A stretch of DNA of 64,000 nt from Synechococcus sp. AG-686-F08 (GTDB lineage Bacteria > Cyanobacteriota > Cyanobacteriia > PCC-6307 > Cyanobiaceae). Numbering within the stretch: the first letter of the stretch is position 1; each line of letters begins with the position of its first letter. Of the stretch, positions 17,113 to 25,694 are shown piece after piece. The stretch lies in the NCBI GenBank assembly GCA_003210315.1, contig QCVQ01000001.1:62001-126000 (forward strand), given 5' to 3'. Under the pieces are notes generated by a model. It was not told the origin of the DNA. It worked only from the letters and a program-made list of their open reading frames with translations, and did not search any database. The translations under genes were made by a program, and so were the position numbers.

Positions 17113-18180
17113 ATGTCTCTCTCCGCTTACTCCAAAGAGTTAATTGCTACAGCCAACGCTCTGGCAGAGTCGGGGAAGGGAATTCTTGCTGTTGATGAGT
17201 CCACAAAGACCATCGGTAAGCGACTAGGTGGAATCCAAGTTGAAAATACTGAGGCCAACCGCCAGGCCTACCGAGGAATGCTGTTTACAGCGTCAGGTCT
17301 TGGTAACTTTATTAGTGGCGCAATTTTGTACGAAGAAACCTTGTTTCAGAGCCATGCTGATGGCGAAACAATGGTTCAGAAGTTAAACAAAGCGGGAATT
17401 ATTCCCGGTATCAAAGTGGATAAGGGTCTTTGCCCTTTGCCAGGAGCTCAGTCCGTTGAGACGGTTTGTACGGGTCTGGATGGCTTAGTGGAAAGAGCTG
17501 CTGACTATTACGCCCAAGGTGCACGTTTCGCAAAATGGCGCGCCGTACTTCAGATCACGGCTGATGGATGCCCCTCTGATCTGGCCATTCGTGAAAATGC
17601 TTGGGGCCTAGCGCGTTACGCACGTTCTGTTCAGGAATCAGGTCTTGTGCCAATCATTGAGCCTGAAATTTTGATGGATGGTGATCATTCGATTGAAGTC
17701 ACTGCAGCCGTGCAAGAGCAGATCCTTAAGGAGGTTTACTTTGCTTGCCAGCTCAATGGAGTTTTGCTCGAAGGAACGCTCCTTAAGCCTTCGATGACGA
17801 TTCAAGGAGCCGATTGTGCTCAGAAATCAGATCCCCAACTCGTTGCAGAAATGACTGTGAGAACACTGGAGCGCTGTGTTCCTGCGAGTGTTCCTGGAAT
17901 TGTCTTTTTATCAGGTGGTTTGAGTGAAGAAGCTGCGTCGGTGTACCTCAACAACATGAACAAGATTTCAAGAAAAGCGCAATGGAATCTTGGTTTCTCC
18001 TATGGACGCGCTTTGCAGCATTCCTGCCTTAAGGCATGGGCTGGTAAGGACCAAGCGGCTGGCCAAGCAGCCTTGCTTGCACGGGCACAAGCCAACTCTG
18101 AAGCCTCACAAGCTCGTTATGTCCCAGGTTCTCAACCCTCATCCGACGAGCAGCTTTTTGTAGCTGGTTACACCTACTGA
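17113..18180 (+). CDS. Fructose-bisphosphate aldolase, class I (Schiff-base)
   Basis: Cleaves or forms fructose-1,6-bisphosphate (and sedoheptulose-bisphosphate) through a lysine Schiff base. 355 aa with GKGILAVDES, AKWR (Lys ~141) and the Schiff-base Lys at ~225 in LLEGTLLKPSM; GGLSEEAASVYLNNMN follows. Class I enzymes need no metal, unlike the class II enzyme encoded 127 nt downstream. The 133-nt upstream gap is AT-rich and likely carries its own promoter. Confidence 0.94.
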   Translation: MSLSAYSKELIATANALAESGKGILAVDESTKTIGKRLGGIQVENTEANRQAYRGMLFTASGLGNFISGAILYEETLFQSHADGETMVQKLNKAGIIPGIKVDKGLCPLPGAQSVETVCTGLDGLVERAADYYAQGARFAKWRAVLQITADGCPSDLAIRENAWGLARYARSVQESGLVPIIEPEILMDGDHSIEVTAAVQEQILKEVYFACQLNGVLLEGTLLKPSMTIQGADCAQKSDPQLVAEMTVRTLERCVPASVPGIVFLSGGLSEEAASVYLNNMNKISRKAQWNLGFSYGRALQHSCLKAWAGKDQAAGQAALLARAQANSEASQARYVPGSQPSSDEQLFVAGYTY

Positions 18181-18193
18181 GGCGTCATTTGCT

Positions 18194-18226
18194 GACACTC
18201 CGGCGTGATTTCTGCAACGGAGTGTC
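18194..18226 (+). promoter_or_regulatory. Inverted repeat upstream of class II aldolase gene
   Basis: A perfect 9-bp inverted repeat, GACACTCCG (18194-18202) / CGGAGTGTC (18218-18226), with a 15-nt spacer, 80 nt before the fba start. No T-run follows. A second small hairpin, CGGAC-ACAT-GTCCG, lies at 18266-18279. These may be a leader-RNA structure or an operator; neither matches a site I can name. Confidence 0.35.
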
Positions 18227-18306
18227 GTGACATTCACACGACTCAACTGTAAAGTCGCGCGGCTACGGACACATGTCCGTTTATCGGCCTTCGTTAGGAC
18301 TTCACT

Positions 18307-19380
18307 ATGGCGCTCGTTCCGCTTCGACTTCTGCTCGACCATGCCGCGGAAAACGGCTACGGCATCCCTGCTTTCAACGTCAACAACCTTGAGCAGGTGC
18401 AGTCGATCATGGAGGCGGCTCACGAGACTGACTCTCCTGTGATCCTCCAGGCTTCACGTGGAGCACGCACCTACGCAGGTGAGAATTTCCTGCGTCACTT
18501 GATCCTGGCGGCCGTTGAGACCTATCCCGACATCCCCGTCGTGATGCACCAGGACCACGGCAATAGCCCTGCAACTTGCTTCGGAGCCGCTGCAAACGGC
18601 TTCACCTCCGTGATGATGGACGGTTCCCTTGAGGCCGATGCCAAGACGCCTGCGAGTTACGACTACAACGTCAACGTCACCAAGGAAGTGGTCGACGTGG
18701 CCCATGCCATCGGCGTGAGTGTTGAAGGAGAATTGGGTTGCCTTGGTTCTCTTGAAACCGGTAAAGGCGAAGCCGAAGACGGCCACGGTTTTGAAGGTGA
18801 GCTTTCCAAGGATCAGCTGCTGACCGATCCTGCTGAGGCTGCTGATTTTGTCGCCAAGACCAAGGTTGATGCCTTGGCAATCGCCATCGGTACAAGCCAC
18901 GGTGCCTACAAGTTCACCCGTAAGCCCACAGGTGAAGTGCTTGCGATCAGCCGTATCGCTGAAATCCATAAAGCCATCCCCAACACCCATCTGGTGATGC
19001 ATGGTTCCTCCTCCGTTCCCCAGGAATGGTTGGAAATGATCAACAAGTACGGCGGTGCCATCCCTGAGACCTACGGCGTTCCCGTGGAAGAAATTCAGGA
19101 AGGCATCCGTAACGGTGTTCGCAAAGTGAACATCGATACCGACAACCGTTTGGCCTTCACCGCTGCCGTGCGTGAAGCAGCCATGGCTGATCCTGCCAAC
19201 TTCGACCCCCGTCACTTCAACAAGCCGGCTCGTAAGTACATGAAGCAGGTCTGTTTGGATCGCTACCAGCAGTTCTGGGCTGCCGGTAATGCCAGCAAGA
19301 TCAAGCAGCGCGACATCAACTTCTATTCCGGCCTTTATGCAAAAGGCACCCTTGACCCCAAGACAGCCGTTGCTGCCTGA
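18307..19380 (+). CDS. fba: Fructose-bisphosphate aldolase, class II (metal-dependent), Calvin-cycle type
   Basis: A zinc-dependent aldolase of 357 aa acting in the Calvin cycle and glycolysis. The zinc/active-site motifs are [32 protein letters not shown] and [12 protein letters not shown]; the phosphate-binding [19 protein letters not shown] is intact. Its codon choice looks rich in C-ending codons (for example CAC, AAC, TTC) compared with the class I gene just upstream, suggesting high expression. A strong terminator follows. Confidence 0.95.
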   Translation: MALVPLRLLLDHAAENGYGIPAFNVNNLEQVQSIMEAAHETDSPVILQASRGARTYAGENFLRHLILAAVETYPDIPVVMHQDHGNSPATCFGAAANGFTSVMMDGSLEADAKTPASYDYNVNVTKEVVDVAHAIGVSVEGELGCLGSLETGKGEAEDGHGFEGELSKDQLLTDPAEAADFVAKTKVDALAIAIGTSHGAYKFTRKPTGEVLAISRIAEIHKAIPNTHLVMHGSSSVPQEWLEMINKYGGAIPETYGVPVEEIQEGIRNGVRKVNIDTDNRLAFTAAVREAAMADPANFDPRHFNKPARKYMKQVCLDRYQQFWAAGNASKIKQRDINFYSGLYAKGTLDPKTAVAA

Positions 19381-19401
19381 TTGTTCGGTCAAAACCAACA
19401 A

Positions 19402-19427
19402 AGCGGGGGGCATTAGCCCCCTTTTTT
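19402..19427 (+). terminator. Intrinsic terminator after class II fba
   Basis: Six-base stem GGGGGC / GCCCCC with an ATTA loop (19406-19421), followed by six T's at 19422-19427. It closes the long plus-strand run before the convergent LD-carboxypeptidase gene. Confidence 0.88.
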
Positions 19428-19434
19428 AATGGCT

Positions 19435-20418
19435 TCAAGGTTGCGTGCGATCAGGATTCAGGAGCAGCGTTCCTTGATTGCCGTTGAGCGTTGCTGATGC
19501 ACCAAGGGGGAGAGCCATATTGGGAAGTCCATGCCCAAGGGGCAAATTCATGACCAAGGGGATGCCTAGATCAGAGAGTCGCTCTTCCAGGATCCCATCC
19601 ATTGAAAAATCACCTGGCTCTACCTCCCCTTTCCAGCTGAATCGTCCCGTCGCTATGCCAGCAAGGCCACGAAGCACACCAGAGCTGCGCCACTGCGTGA
19701 GCATGCGATCCACTCTGTAGGGAGCTTCTCCAACATCTTCCAGCACCAGGATTGATCCACGCAGGTCAGGGAACCATGGTGTGCCAATCAAATGGGTTGC
19801 AACCGTGAGATTGCTTACCACCAGCGGACCTCTGGCCACCCCGGCACGTACGGAACGCCCTTGGAGTGGAGAGACCGGTTCCCCTTTCAGGAGATGGACT
19901 GTTCGTTCCCACTGTTGGTCCGGTCCACTGGTGGATCCGTGGATGGCGCCAAGCAAGCCAGCCGACCATTGCGCCATCAGCATCGAGCTTGTGTCAGAAA
20001 ATCCCAGGGTCCAGAGGGGGCGATTGGGGAAGCGGAAGCCAACTTCTAAAACCCTGGCGCCTCCCCAGCCAGCACCGACATAAACCAGACCATCCAGGGA
20101 AGGATTGTTCCAGGCACGCTCAAGATCATCGGCTCGCTGTTGATCGGTGCCTGAAAACCATTGCCACTGACGTTTCACCGATTCCGGGACCTCTAACGAC
20201 CAACCCTCAGCTTCACAGCGCTCCACTAACGGGCCAAAGTCTGTTTCAGGTTCGAGCCAAGTTCCTGGATTAACGGCTCGAAGTCTTGCGCCCTTTTTTA
20301 ACGGACGAAGTGGGGTCTTCTTTGGAATCGATGCCGCCAAACCATGAGTAGAAAATGGAACGGCCATAGCCAAGGCGGCCGGAACTCCCAACGTTAAAAA
20401 TGATCGACGATGCATCAA
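19435..20418 (-). CDS. LD-carboxypeptidase family protein (peptidase S66), exported
   Basis: S66 peptidases trim the terminal D-Ala from tetrapeptides in peptidoglycan recycling, using a Ser-Glu-His triad. The N-terminus MMHRRSFLTLGVPAALAMAVPFSTHGLAAS is a signal peptide with a Tat-like double Arg. The nucleophile region is TLGFSDTSSML, the Glu is in LVLEDVGEAPYRVDRML, and the His is in LGHGLPN. 327 aa. Export is unusual for a recycling enzyme, most of which act in the cytosol. Confidence 0.85.
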   Translation of the reverse strand: MMHRRSFLTLGVPAALAMAVPFSTHGLAASIPKKTPLRPLKKGARLRAVNPGTWLEPETDFGPLVERCEAEGWSLEVPESVKRQWQWFSGTDQQRADDLERAWNNPSLDGLVYVGAGWGGARVLEVGFRFPNRPLWTLGFSDTSSMLMAQWSAGLLGAIHGSTSGPDQQWERTVHLLKGEPVSPLQGRSVRAGVARGPLVVSNLTVATHLIGTPWFPDLRGSILVLEDVGEAPYRVDRMLTQWRSSGVLRGLAGIATGRFSWKGEVEPGDFSMDGILEERLSDLGIPLVMNLPLGHGLPNMALPLGASATLNGNQGTLLLNPDRTQP

Positions 20419-20617
20419 AGGGCTTCATCTTCAATGAACTTTAGTCTGACAATTGAATCGCATACATATTTTAAATGATTCCTGAAAGAATCAGTTTTGA
20501 TAATAAATTTTAACAGCAAAGCTAAATGTCAAAGAATTTGGTCAGGCGTGACTCATGCTTTAAATGGTTTGAGCAATCATGTTTGCTGAATGTTTCCCAG
20601 GCCTAAAGGAATGGTCT

Positions 20618-21274
20618 TCATTTCTGGATCAAGGCTTCAATTAATTTTCTGCCATCAACGCCACCTGTGGCCGGATCACAGGCCCGTTCAGGGTGCGGCA
20701 TCAACCCCAGCACATTGCCAGCTGGATTCGTGATTCCCGCAATATCGGCAATGGAGCCATTGGGATTGTTGTTGTATTTCAGCGCGATGCCGTCGTTGTC
20801 TTGAAGAGATTTAAGCGTGTCTTCGCTGCATTGATAACGGCCTTCTCCATGGGCAATGGGCAGCTTGATCTCACCTCCTGCTTGTTCGTGTAACAGCCAT
20901 GGGGTGCGAGCGCTCACCACCTTGAGGGGGGTGTCTTCGCAGATGAAATGGAGACCGCTATTACGAGTGAGTGCTCCAGGCAACAAGCCGAGCTCAGTGA
21001 GCACTTGAAATCCATTGCAGATGCCCAGCACCCGCCCGCCTTTGTTCGCGAAATCGATCAATGATTCGAGCACTGGTGCAAACCTGGCGATGGCTCCGCA
21101 GCGCAAATAATCGCCATAACTGAATCCTCCGGGAAGGACTACAGCGTCGAGGCCGCTTAGATCTGTTTCCTCATGCCAGAGGTAACGGGTTTGCATGCCG
21201 AGGCATCCCTCCGTTGCCCAACGGACATCCCGGTCGCAATTGGAACCAGGAAAGACAACAACACCAATGCTCAT
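20618..21274 (-). CDS. purQ: Phosphoribosylformylglycinamidine synthase subunit PurQ
   Basis: The glutaminase subunit of the three-part FGAM synthase in purine synthesis. The class I amidotransferase nucleophile Cys is in [19 protein letters not shown]; the N-terminus [16 protein letters not shown] and the C-terminal [12 protein letters not shown] (His, Glu) complete the triad. 218 aa. Its ATG overlaps the purS stop (ATGA). Confidence 0.96.
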   Translation of the reverse strand: MSIGVVVFPGSNCDRDVRWATEGCLGMQTRYLWHEETDLSGLDAVVLPGGFSYGDYLRCGAIARFAPVLESLIDFANKGGRVLGICNGFQVLTELGLLPGALTRNSGLHFICEDTPLKVVSARTPWLLHEQAGGEIKLPIAHGEGRYQCSEDTLKSLQDNDGIALKYNNNPNGSIADIAGITNPAGNVLGLMPHPERACDPATGGVDGRKLIEALIQK

Positions 21275-21525
21275 GACAACTTGAGTTCTAGGGTCCAGTT
21301 CTCAATCACAGGGTTGGCCAGGAGTCGATCACTCAACAGTTCAACCTGTTGGCGGGCATCGGCTTCATCAGACGCCTCCAGTTCAAGTTCTACCGCCTTG
21401 CCGATGCGAAGGCGCTCAATGCCTTGCACGCCTAAGCGGCTGGCAGCCGAACGGGTGGCCTCTCCAGCTGGATCCAAGACAGAAGGGCGCAGATGCACAA
21501 GAACACGAGCTTGATAACGCGGCAA
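21271..21525 (-). CDS. purS: Phosphoribosylformylglycinamidine synthase subunit PurS
   Basis: The small structural subunit that links PurQ and PurL. The conserved core is [30 protein letters not shown]...[11 protein letters not shown]. Family members are ~80-85 aa, so I choose TTG 21525 ([10 protein letters not shown]), giving 84 aa, instead of the 121-aa track start, whose extension overlaps the divergent gene. No clear Shine-Dalgarno was seen, so the start is moderate. Confidence 0.88.
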   Translation of the reverse strand: MPRYQARVLVHLRPSVLDPAGEATRSAASRLGVQGIERLRIGKAVELELEASDEADARQQVELLSDRLLANPVIENWTLELKLS

Positions 21526-21626
21526 GGGCTCGGAGCAGGAATTGTTAAATCTTGGCAGGCCGTAGTCCCGTTCCAGTGACTTTCTCTTCAGGTTGAAAAC
21601 AGACCACGCCTCCACGCCCTTTTCCT

Positions 21627-21971
21627 GTGATCCCATCCATTGGATTCACACTCAGGTTGATCACACCTTTCCTGTTGCTCGCGCCAGGCTTGATACGGCT
21701 CGCCCATGCTGAGTCGGTAGCCGTCGATGTGGAGTGTCGCTGGAGCCATCAGGCATGGGAGCCATGCCGTTTTGTGGCCGATCCAGTAGGTAGTCGCTGG
21801 AATTTGGCATTCAACGACCACAGGATTCAGTTTGAGCATGACGGCACTGGTTTGATGCGCATGCGGATCAATGAGCGCTCGTCTTGGAACAGCGTGCAGG
21901 CCAGTTGGAGTGATGAGGGTGCGCTTTGCTGGGGTGAGGTCTGCGCCCGAGGCGACCTGCCGATGGACTAA
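21627..21971 (+). CDS. Small exported hypothetical protein
   Basis: 114 aa from a GTG start. A signal peptide (TLRLITPFLLLAPGLIRLAHAES) is followed by a short domain with four Cys (VECRWSHQAWEPCRF ... GALCWGEVCARGD), probably two disulfides in the periplasm. It lies between divergent purS and the following methyltransferase-like gene, 14 nt away. No known family recognised. Confidence 0.55.
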   Translation: MIPSIGFTLRLITPFLLLAPGLIRLAHAESVAVDVECRWSHQAWEPCRFVADPVGSRWNLAFNDHRIQFEHDGTGLMRMRINERSSWNSVQASWSDEGALCWGEVCARGDLPMD

Positions 21972-21985
21972 GCCTGCAGATCTCC

Positions 21986-22564
21986 ATGGAAAAGAATGGC
22001 CTTCCCTCTAAGGAGCCAAGTCAACAGGTTGATTGGCGTGAGAGTTTTCGGGGGTGGGGTCTGAGCTGGACAGGCCTGCTCAACAATCAAAAGGGTGAGT
22101 GGTGGTTGCTGGCGCAACTTGCTTTGATCTGCGCTCACAGTCTTCCGTCTTGGCCCTCTGAGCTTTTCGAGGACTGGAGTTGGCCCTTATGGCTTTCTTT
22201 TGCGGGGTTGACTGTGTTTGCTGTTGGGCTTGGTCTGGCTCTGCAGGGTTTTCTGGCGTTAGGTCCCAGCCTGTCCCCCTTACCCGATCCAAAGCCCAAT
22301 GCCGCTTTGATCACCACTGGGGTGTATGGCCGTTGCCGGCATCCTCTGTATCGCGCCGTTGTGATTTGCTCCATTGGGGTGGTTGTGGCCAAGGGGAGCT
22401 TGCTTCACCTGGCGCTGTTTTTGCTCTTGGTTGCCGTGCTTAACGGCAAGGCCCACCGAGAAGAAAAGCGCCTCTGCTCCGTCCATCCGGATTATTTGAT
22501 GTATCGCAGCACCACACCAGCCATCCTGCCCGGCATTCCTGGCTTGGATTGGCGCCAGGGTTAG
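21986..22564 (+). CDS. Isoprenylcysteine carboxyl-methyltransferase-like membrane protein
   Basis: 192 aa with about four transmembrane helices. The C-terminal half has the ICMT/PEMT signature: GVYGRCRHPLYRAVVIC, then KAHREEKRLCSVHPDYLMYRSTTPAILPGI. This SAM-binding fold occurs in many bacterial membrane methyltransferases of unknown substrate (the NnrU/MddA-like superfamily). Start ATG 21986; a short soluble N-terminus precedes the first helix. Confidence 0.75.
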   Translation: MEKNGLPSKEPSQQVDWRESFRGWGLSWTGLLNNQKGEWWLLAQLALICAHSLPSWPSELFEDWSWPLWLSFAGLTVFAVGLGLALQGFLALGPSLSPLPDPKPNAALITTGVYGRCRHPLYRAVVICSIGVVVAKGSLLHLALFLLLVAVLNGKAHREEKRLCSVHPDYLMYRSTTPAILPGIPGLDWRQG

Positions 22565-22580
22565 GGCCAGCTGAACAACC

Positions 22581-22610
22581 GTTTATTTTTTTCAAAAAAA
22601 ATAAATAAAC
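22581..22610 (+). terminator. AT-rich inverted repeat, possible terminator
   Basis: GTTTATTTTTTTC followed by AAAAAAAATAAATAAAC forms an almost continuous A/T stem right after the methyltransferase-like gene, 33 nt before the next ORF. Strong GC pairs are missing, so it is a weak candidate terminator; its function is uncertain. Confidence 0.35.
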
Positions 22611-22642
22611 CCCTTAAGAAAGGGTCGTTTTGATGGTTTTGG

Positions 22643-23275
22643 ATGGTTTTGTCTGCGCCCTTTCAGCTGCTGGCGAGTAAGGCAACCCCTTGCATGTTGC
22701 TCCTCAGTGCTGTCTGTGCAGGCCTTGAGGTCAGTGCTCCGAGTCAGGCCAACGAATTTGTGCTGAACAGCCCCCAACCTGTTGAAGTCAGTTCAAGGCT
22801 CCTGGCGATTCTGGAGCCTCCGATTGCAATCCCGGATCCTGAGCCTCAGCTAGTTCTTAACCGTACAAAGAGACAGATCCTCTCCACAGGAGATCCCATC
22901 TGGGATTTGCGGCTTGAGATTCCTGGCCAACCAGCGCGTCATTTCGATGCCGTGAGTGGTCGAGCCCATCGCCAGAACGCGGACCGTGATCAAATGGGCA
23001 GCAAGGCGCCCCTGCCTACAGGGAGTTACACCCTCGGACCTGTGGAGCCGCTTGCCCAAGGCGCTTATCCAGAATTAGGACCCGTTTGGATCGGCATTGA
23101 GCCGACCTTCACCACGGGCCGAAGGGTGCTTGGGATTCATCAAGATCCCAGTGCGGGCCTCAATGGAAACAGTGGCACTTTGGGATGTATCGGGCTTATT
23201 CGTAAGCATGACTTGCTTGAGTTGTCTCAGTTAATCCAAGTCAGTGATGTGCGCTTATTGGTTGTTGAAGACTGA
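22643..23275 (+). CDS. Exported L,D-transpeptidase-like (YkuD-fold) protein
   Basis: 210 aa. A signal sequence (~MLLLSAVCAGLEVSAPSQA) and a linker precede a domain with FDAVSGRA, KAPLPTGSYTLGP, and GIHQDPSAGLNGNSGTLGCIGLI. The His followed by GC with the conserved Cys fits the YkuD catalytic motif, but the canonical SHGC-x-R is TLGC-I-G here, lacking the motif His and Arg. It could crosslink peptidoglycan, or have a changed specificity. ATG 22694 is an alternative start closer to the signal peptide. Confidence 0.65.
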   Translation: MVLSAPFQLLASKATPCMLLLSAVCAGLEVSAPSQANEFVLNSPQPVEVSSRLLAILEPPIAIPDPEPQLVLNRTKRQILSTGDPIWDLRLEIPGQPARHFDAVSGRAHRQNADRDQMGSKAPLPTGSYTLGPVEPLAQGAYPELGPVWIGIEPTFTTGRRVLGIHQDPSAGLNGNSGTLGCIGLIRKHDLLELSQLIQVSDVRLLVVED

Positions 23276-23317
23276 ATATAATGGTCTTAAGTAAATAAGT
23301 AGATCACTAAATTCGCT

Positions 23318-23333
23318 TTAATTTTAAAATTAA
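23318..23333. repeat. Perfect 16-bp AT palindrome
   Basis: TTAATTTTAAAATTAA is a perfect palindrome in the gap between two convergent genes. It may act as a weak bidirectional terminator or be chance in AT-rich sequence. Confidence 0.4.
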
Positions 23334-23384
23334 CTGATAGGTCTTTTCATTGATATTGGTTGGTCGTTTGAGCAACTGCCTAAC

Positions 23385-24449
23385 TCATTGGCTTGCATCA
23401 ACTAGGACGGTTGTGAGCTTTTCAGAGGCCTTAGGGTCAAAGCCAATCACGACCAAATCCACTCCTGACCGGCTTTCAGGCGTCCAGGCATGATCAGGAG
23501 CGGCTTCAAACCAAGTCTCTAAGCGAGGCCCAACCATTTGCACTTGCAGAGGAAGAGATTTTCCAGGTAGCCATACCCTTCCCTTGAGGCGTACAACTTG
23601 ATGTTCAGTCACAAAAGGTGGAAGAATGCGCTCGAAGTCTGCACGTTGAATCACACCTTCGAAACGAACATTGCCGCCCTCAACATCTAAGTGCGTGTGA
23701 TCGTGGTGATCATGCGCGTGATCGTGATGGTCGTGATCGTGATGGTCGTGATCGACAGATGTCTTCCGTTCCACTCCCAAAAGCAAGCTCGGGTCGACTT
23801 GACCACGAGTCATGGGGACTACGGATGTACCGGTTCTGATCTTGGGAACCAGTGATTGCTGGATTTGGTCCAACTCGGTGGGATCTAAGCAATCTGAACG
23901 GCTGACTAACACCAGGTCAGCGGATTGAAGTTGATCGGCGAACAACTCATCAATGGCCGTGAGGTGGTCCAGGCTTGGATCTTCCTGCCGTTGTCGTTCC
24001 AAAGCCTCTGGATCTCCCACAGGACTTCCGTTGTTCAGGGCTTCCCCATCCACAACAGTGACCACTCCATTCACATGCACCCGAGCCCTGATCTCGGGCC
24101 ATTCGAGAGCCTGAAGGAGGGGTCTGGGAAGGGCTAAACCACTGGTTTCAACAACAATTCCATCGAGCTGATCAGCACGTGCAAGCAGCGTTTCCATCGT
24201 GGGAAGAAAATCGTCCTGCACGGTGCAGCACAAACACCCGTTATTCAGCTCAACGAGACGCCCATCGATTTCATCCTCTGGGCAGAAGCCACAGCTTCGG
24301 ATGAGATCACCATCCAGGCCCACGGTTCCGAATTCGTTGACCATCACCGCAAGGCGTTGGCCGCTGTTGATCAAGAGATGACGCAACAGTGTTGTTTTAC
24401 CTGCTCCCAAAAAGCCGGTAATGACAGTGACGGGAAGGCGTTCAGACAT
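23385..24449 (-). CDS. CobW/COG0523-family GTPase, metal chaperone
   Basis: A G3E GTPase that delivers or inserts a metal. Walker A GFLGAGKTTLL is followed by MVNEFGTVGLDGDLI, the CxCC metal site NNGCLCCTVQDDF, and ETSGLALP. A His/Asp-rich loop (DHDHHDHDHHDHAHDHHDH) sits before the C-terminal domain. ATG 24449 overlaps the previous TGA (TGATG), so I use MSERLPV rather than the track start. Family members handle Co, Zn or Fe/nitrile hydratase; cyanobacterial B12 synthesis or Zn homeostasis are both possible. Confidence 0.85.
   Translation of the reverse strand: MSERLPVTVITGFLGAGKTTLLRHLLINSGQRLAVMVNEFGTVGLDGDLIRSCGFCPEDEIDGRLVELNNGCLCCTVQDDFLPTMETLLARADQLDGIVVETSGLALPRPLLQALEWPEIRARVHVNGVVTVVDGEALNNGSPVGDPEALERQRQEDPSLDHLTAIDELFADQLQSADLVLVSRSDCLDPTELDQIQQSLVPKIRTGTSVVPMTRGQVDPSLLLGVERKTSVDHDHHDHDHHDHAHDHHDHTHLDVEGGNVRFEGVIQRADFERILPPFVTEHQVVRLKGRVWLPGKSLPLQVQMVGPRLETWFEAAPDHAWTPESRSGVDLVVIGFDPKASEKLTTVLVDASQ
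23697..23754 (+). repeat. Short tandem repeat coding for a His-rich loop
   Basis: Repeats of GTGATCGTGATGGTC-like units within the CobW-type gene; on the minus strand they encode HDHHDHDHHDHAHDHHDH. The near-identical units suggest repeat expansion of a metal-buffering loop. Confidence 0.7.
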
Positions 24450-24967
24450 CAACGGCACCCCAGGCTTTCGCGGGTGCTGACACCACTAACGCTATTAACG
24501 CCACTGGCACGACCGCATAGAGCTTTCATCTGAGTGAGGTCGATCACGGCGTTTGTGAAATCCGTTCCTTCAATGTGCGCATCCACAAAGCGGCTTTGCA
24601 TCAGCATCGCGTTCGTGAAGTTTGCGTCGCTTAGGTCGGTTTCATCAAATCGGCTTGAGAAAGCCACCACATCTTCAAGGTTTGCTCCATGGAGATCAGC
24701 ACCCTGCAATTGGGAGGTGTTGATCACAGCTCCGCGCAGGTCGGTGTCGCTGAGGTCAACACCACGGAGGTCGGCTTTCAAAAATTCTTTTTCTTTTAAA
24801 TCTCGGCCATGCATGTCGTCGCTGATGTCTTGCACCGCGAACTGACCGCGTAATTCAGGCGCCGTGATGGCTTGAGCCGCAAAGGGAAAGGCGATCAAGC
24901 TCGACGCAAGAAGCACCCCGAAGAAAACGGGTAACAGGTGCTTACGGAACAAATCGGGAAGGGGCAT
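24449..24967 (-). CDS. Exported (probably lumenal) pentapeptide-repeat protein
   Basis: 172 aa. A signal peptide (FFGVLLASSLIAFPFAAQA) precedes a right-handed quadrilateral beta-helix of A(D/N)LxX repeats: FLKADLRGVDLSDTDLRGAVINTSQLQGADLHGANLED. The tail ALCGRASGVNSVSGVSTRESLGCR has two Cys, likely a disulfide. It resembles plant thylakoid-lumen pentapeptide proteins. It is co-transcribed with the CobW-type GTPase by a 1-nt overlap. Role unknown. Confidence 0.85.
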   Translation of the reverse strand: MPLPDLFRKHLLPVFFGVLLASSLIAFPFAAQAITAPELRGQFAVQDISDDMHGRDLKEKEFLKADLRGVDLSDTDLRGAVINTSQLQGADLHGANLEDVVAFSSRFDETDLSDANFTNAMLMQSRFVDAHIEGTDFTNAVIDLTQMKALCGRASGVNSVSGVSTRESLGCR

Positions 24968-25052
24968 CAGAAAGGGATGCAGCCGGCTTCAGGCTGCAGC
25001 TGCCGTAACTTGAATGGTCACGTTATGGCAGACACCTGCCCCTCCACGTGCC

Positions 25053-25670
25053 ATGGCCAAAACCTTGAGGGTGGTTGTCCCCCCCCATCCACTCATTGCT
25101 CACTGGCTCACGATGCTGCGCCATGCCGGTACACCACCATCGCTGTATCGAACTGCGCTCGAGGAATTGGGACGTTGGCTGACCTATGAGGCCTTGCGGG
25201 ATTGGCTTCCCCATCGCCGTGAAGAGGTGCAAACCGCTCTGGAGCTGACTGAAGGAACCGTGATCGAAACGGGTGTTCCCCTGCTGGCCGTTCCCTCCCT
25301 TCCTGGTGGGTTAATGCTGTGGGAAGGGGCAAGACAAGTGCTGCCTCATGCAGAGCTCTGTCTTGGTAGCTTGCCAGAAACGATCGAAGCCAATGCTGGT
25401 CTGGTGTTGTTGATGGATCAAATCAGTGATGGAGAGGAGCTTGTAGGGCTGATGCAAGAGCTGGTCTCCAAAGGAGTCGAGAGCCGAAGGCTTCGTGTGA
25501 TTTCGGCCTTAACCGCCAGCCCTGGCCTCAAAAGGTTGGGTGAAGCCTTTCCCGAAATCACTATTCATACCGCCTGCATCGATGAAGAAGTCAATGCAAA
25601 CGGTCAAATTTCTCCTGGGATTGGCAACACATCTCAACGGCTGCAAATCAGAACAGCTCCCTCGACCTAG
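25053..25670 (+). CDS. Uracil phosphoribosyltransferase homologue, catalytic motifs degenerate
   Basis: The N-terminus MAKTLRVVVPPHPLIAHWLTMLRHAGTPPSLYRTALEELGRWLTYEALRDWLP is clearly UPRTase. However, the usual PILRAG is PSLPGG. The region between GLMLWEGARQVLPHAEL and the PRPP loop is about 12 residues short. DPMLATGGS is DQISDGEEL, and the C-terminal uracil-binding GLGDAGDR is GIGNTSQR. An active UPRTase is unlikely; it may be a repurposed regulatory protein. ATG 25053 fits the family N-terminus. 205 aa. Confidence 0.8.
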   Translation: MAKTLRVVVPPHPLIAHWLTMLRHAGTPPSLYRTALEELGRWLTYEALRDWLPHRREEVQTALELTEGTVIETGVPLLAVPSLPGGLMLWEGARQVLPHAELCLGSLPETIEANAGLVLLMDQISDGEELVGLMQELVSKGVESRRLRVISALTASPGLKRLGEAFPEITIHTACIDEEVNANGQISPGIGNTSQRLQIRTAPST

Positions 25671-25694
25671 GCTTGAAAAAATCCATCGGCGGCG

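Noticed and set aside
18454-19413. 319-aa minus-strand ORF opposite the class II aldolase
   Set aside because: It is antisense to a gene with strongly biased codon use and shows no domain; codon bias of the real gene creates the open frame.
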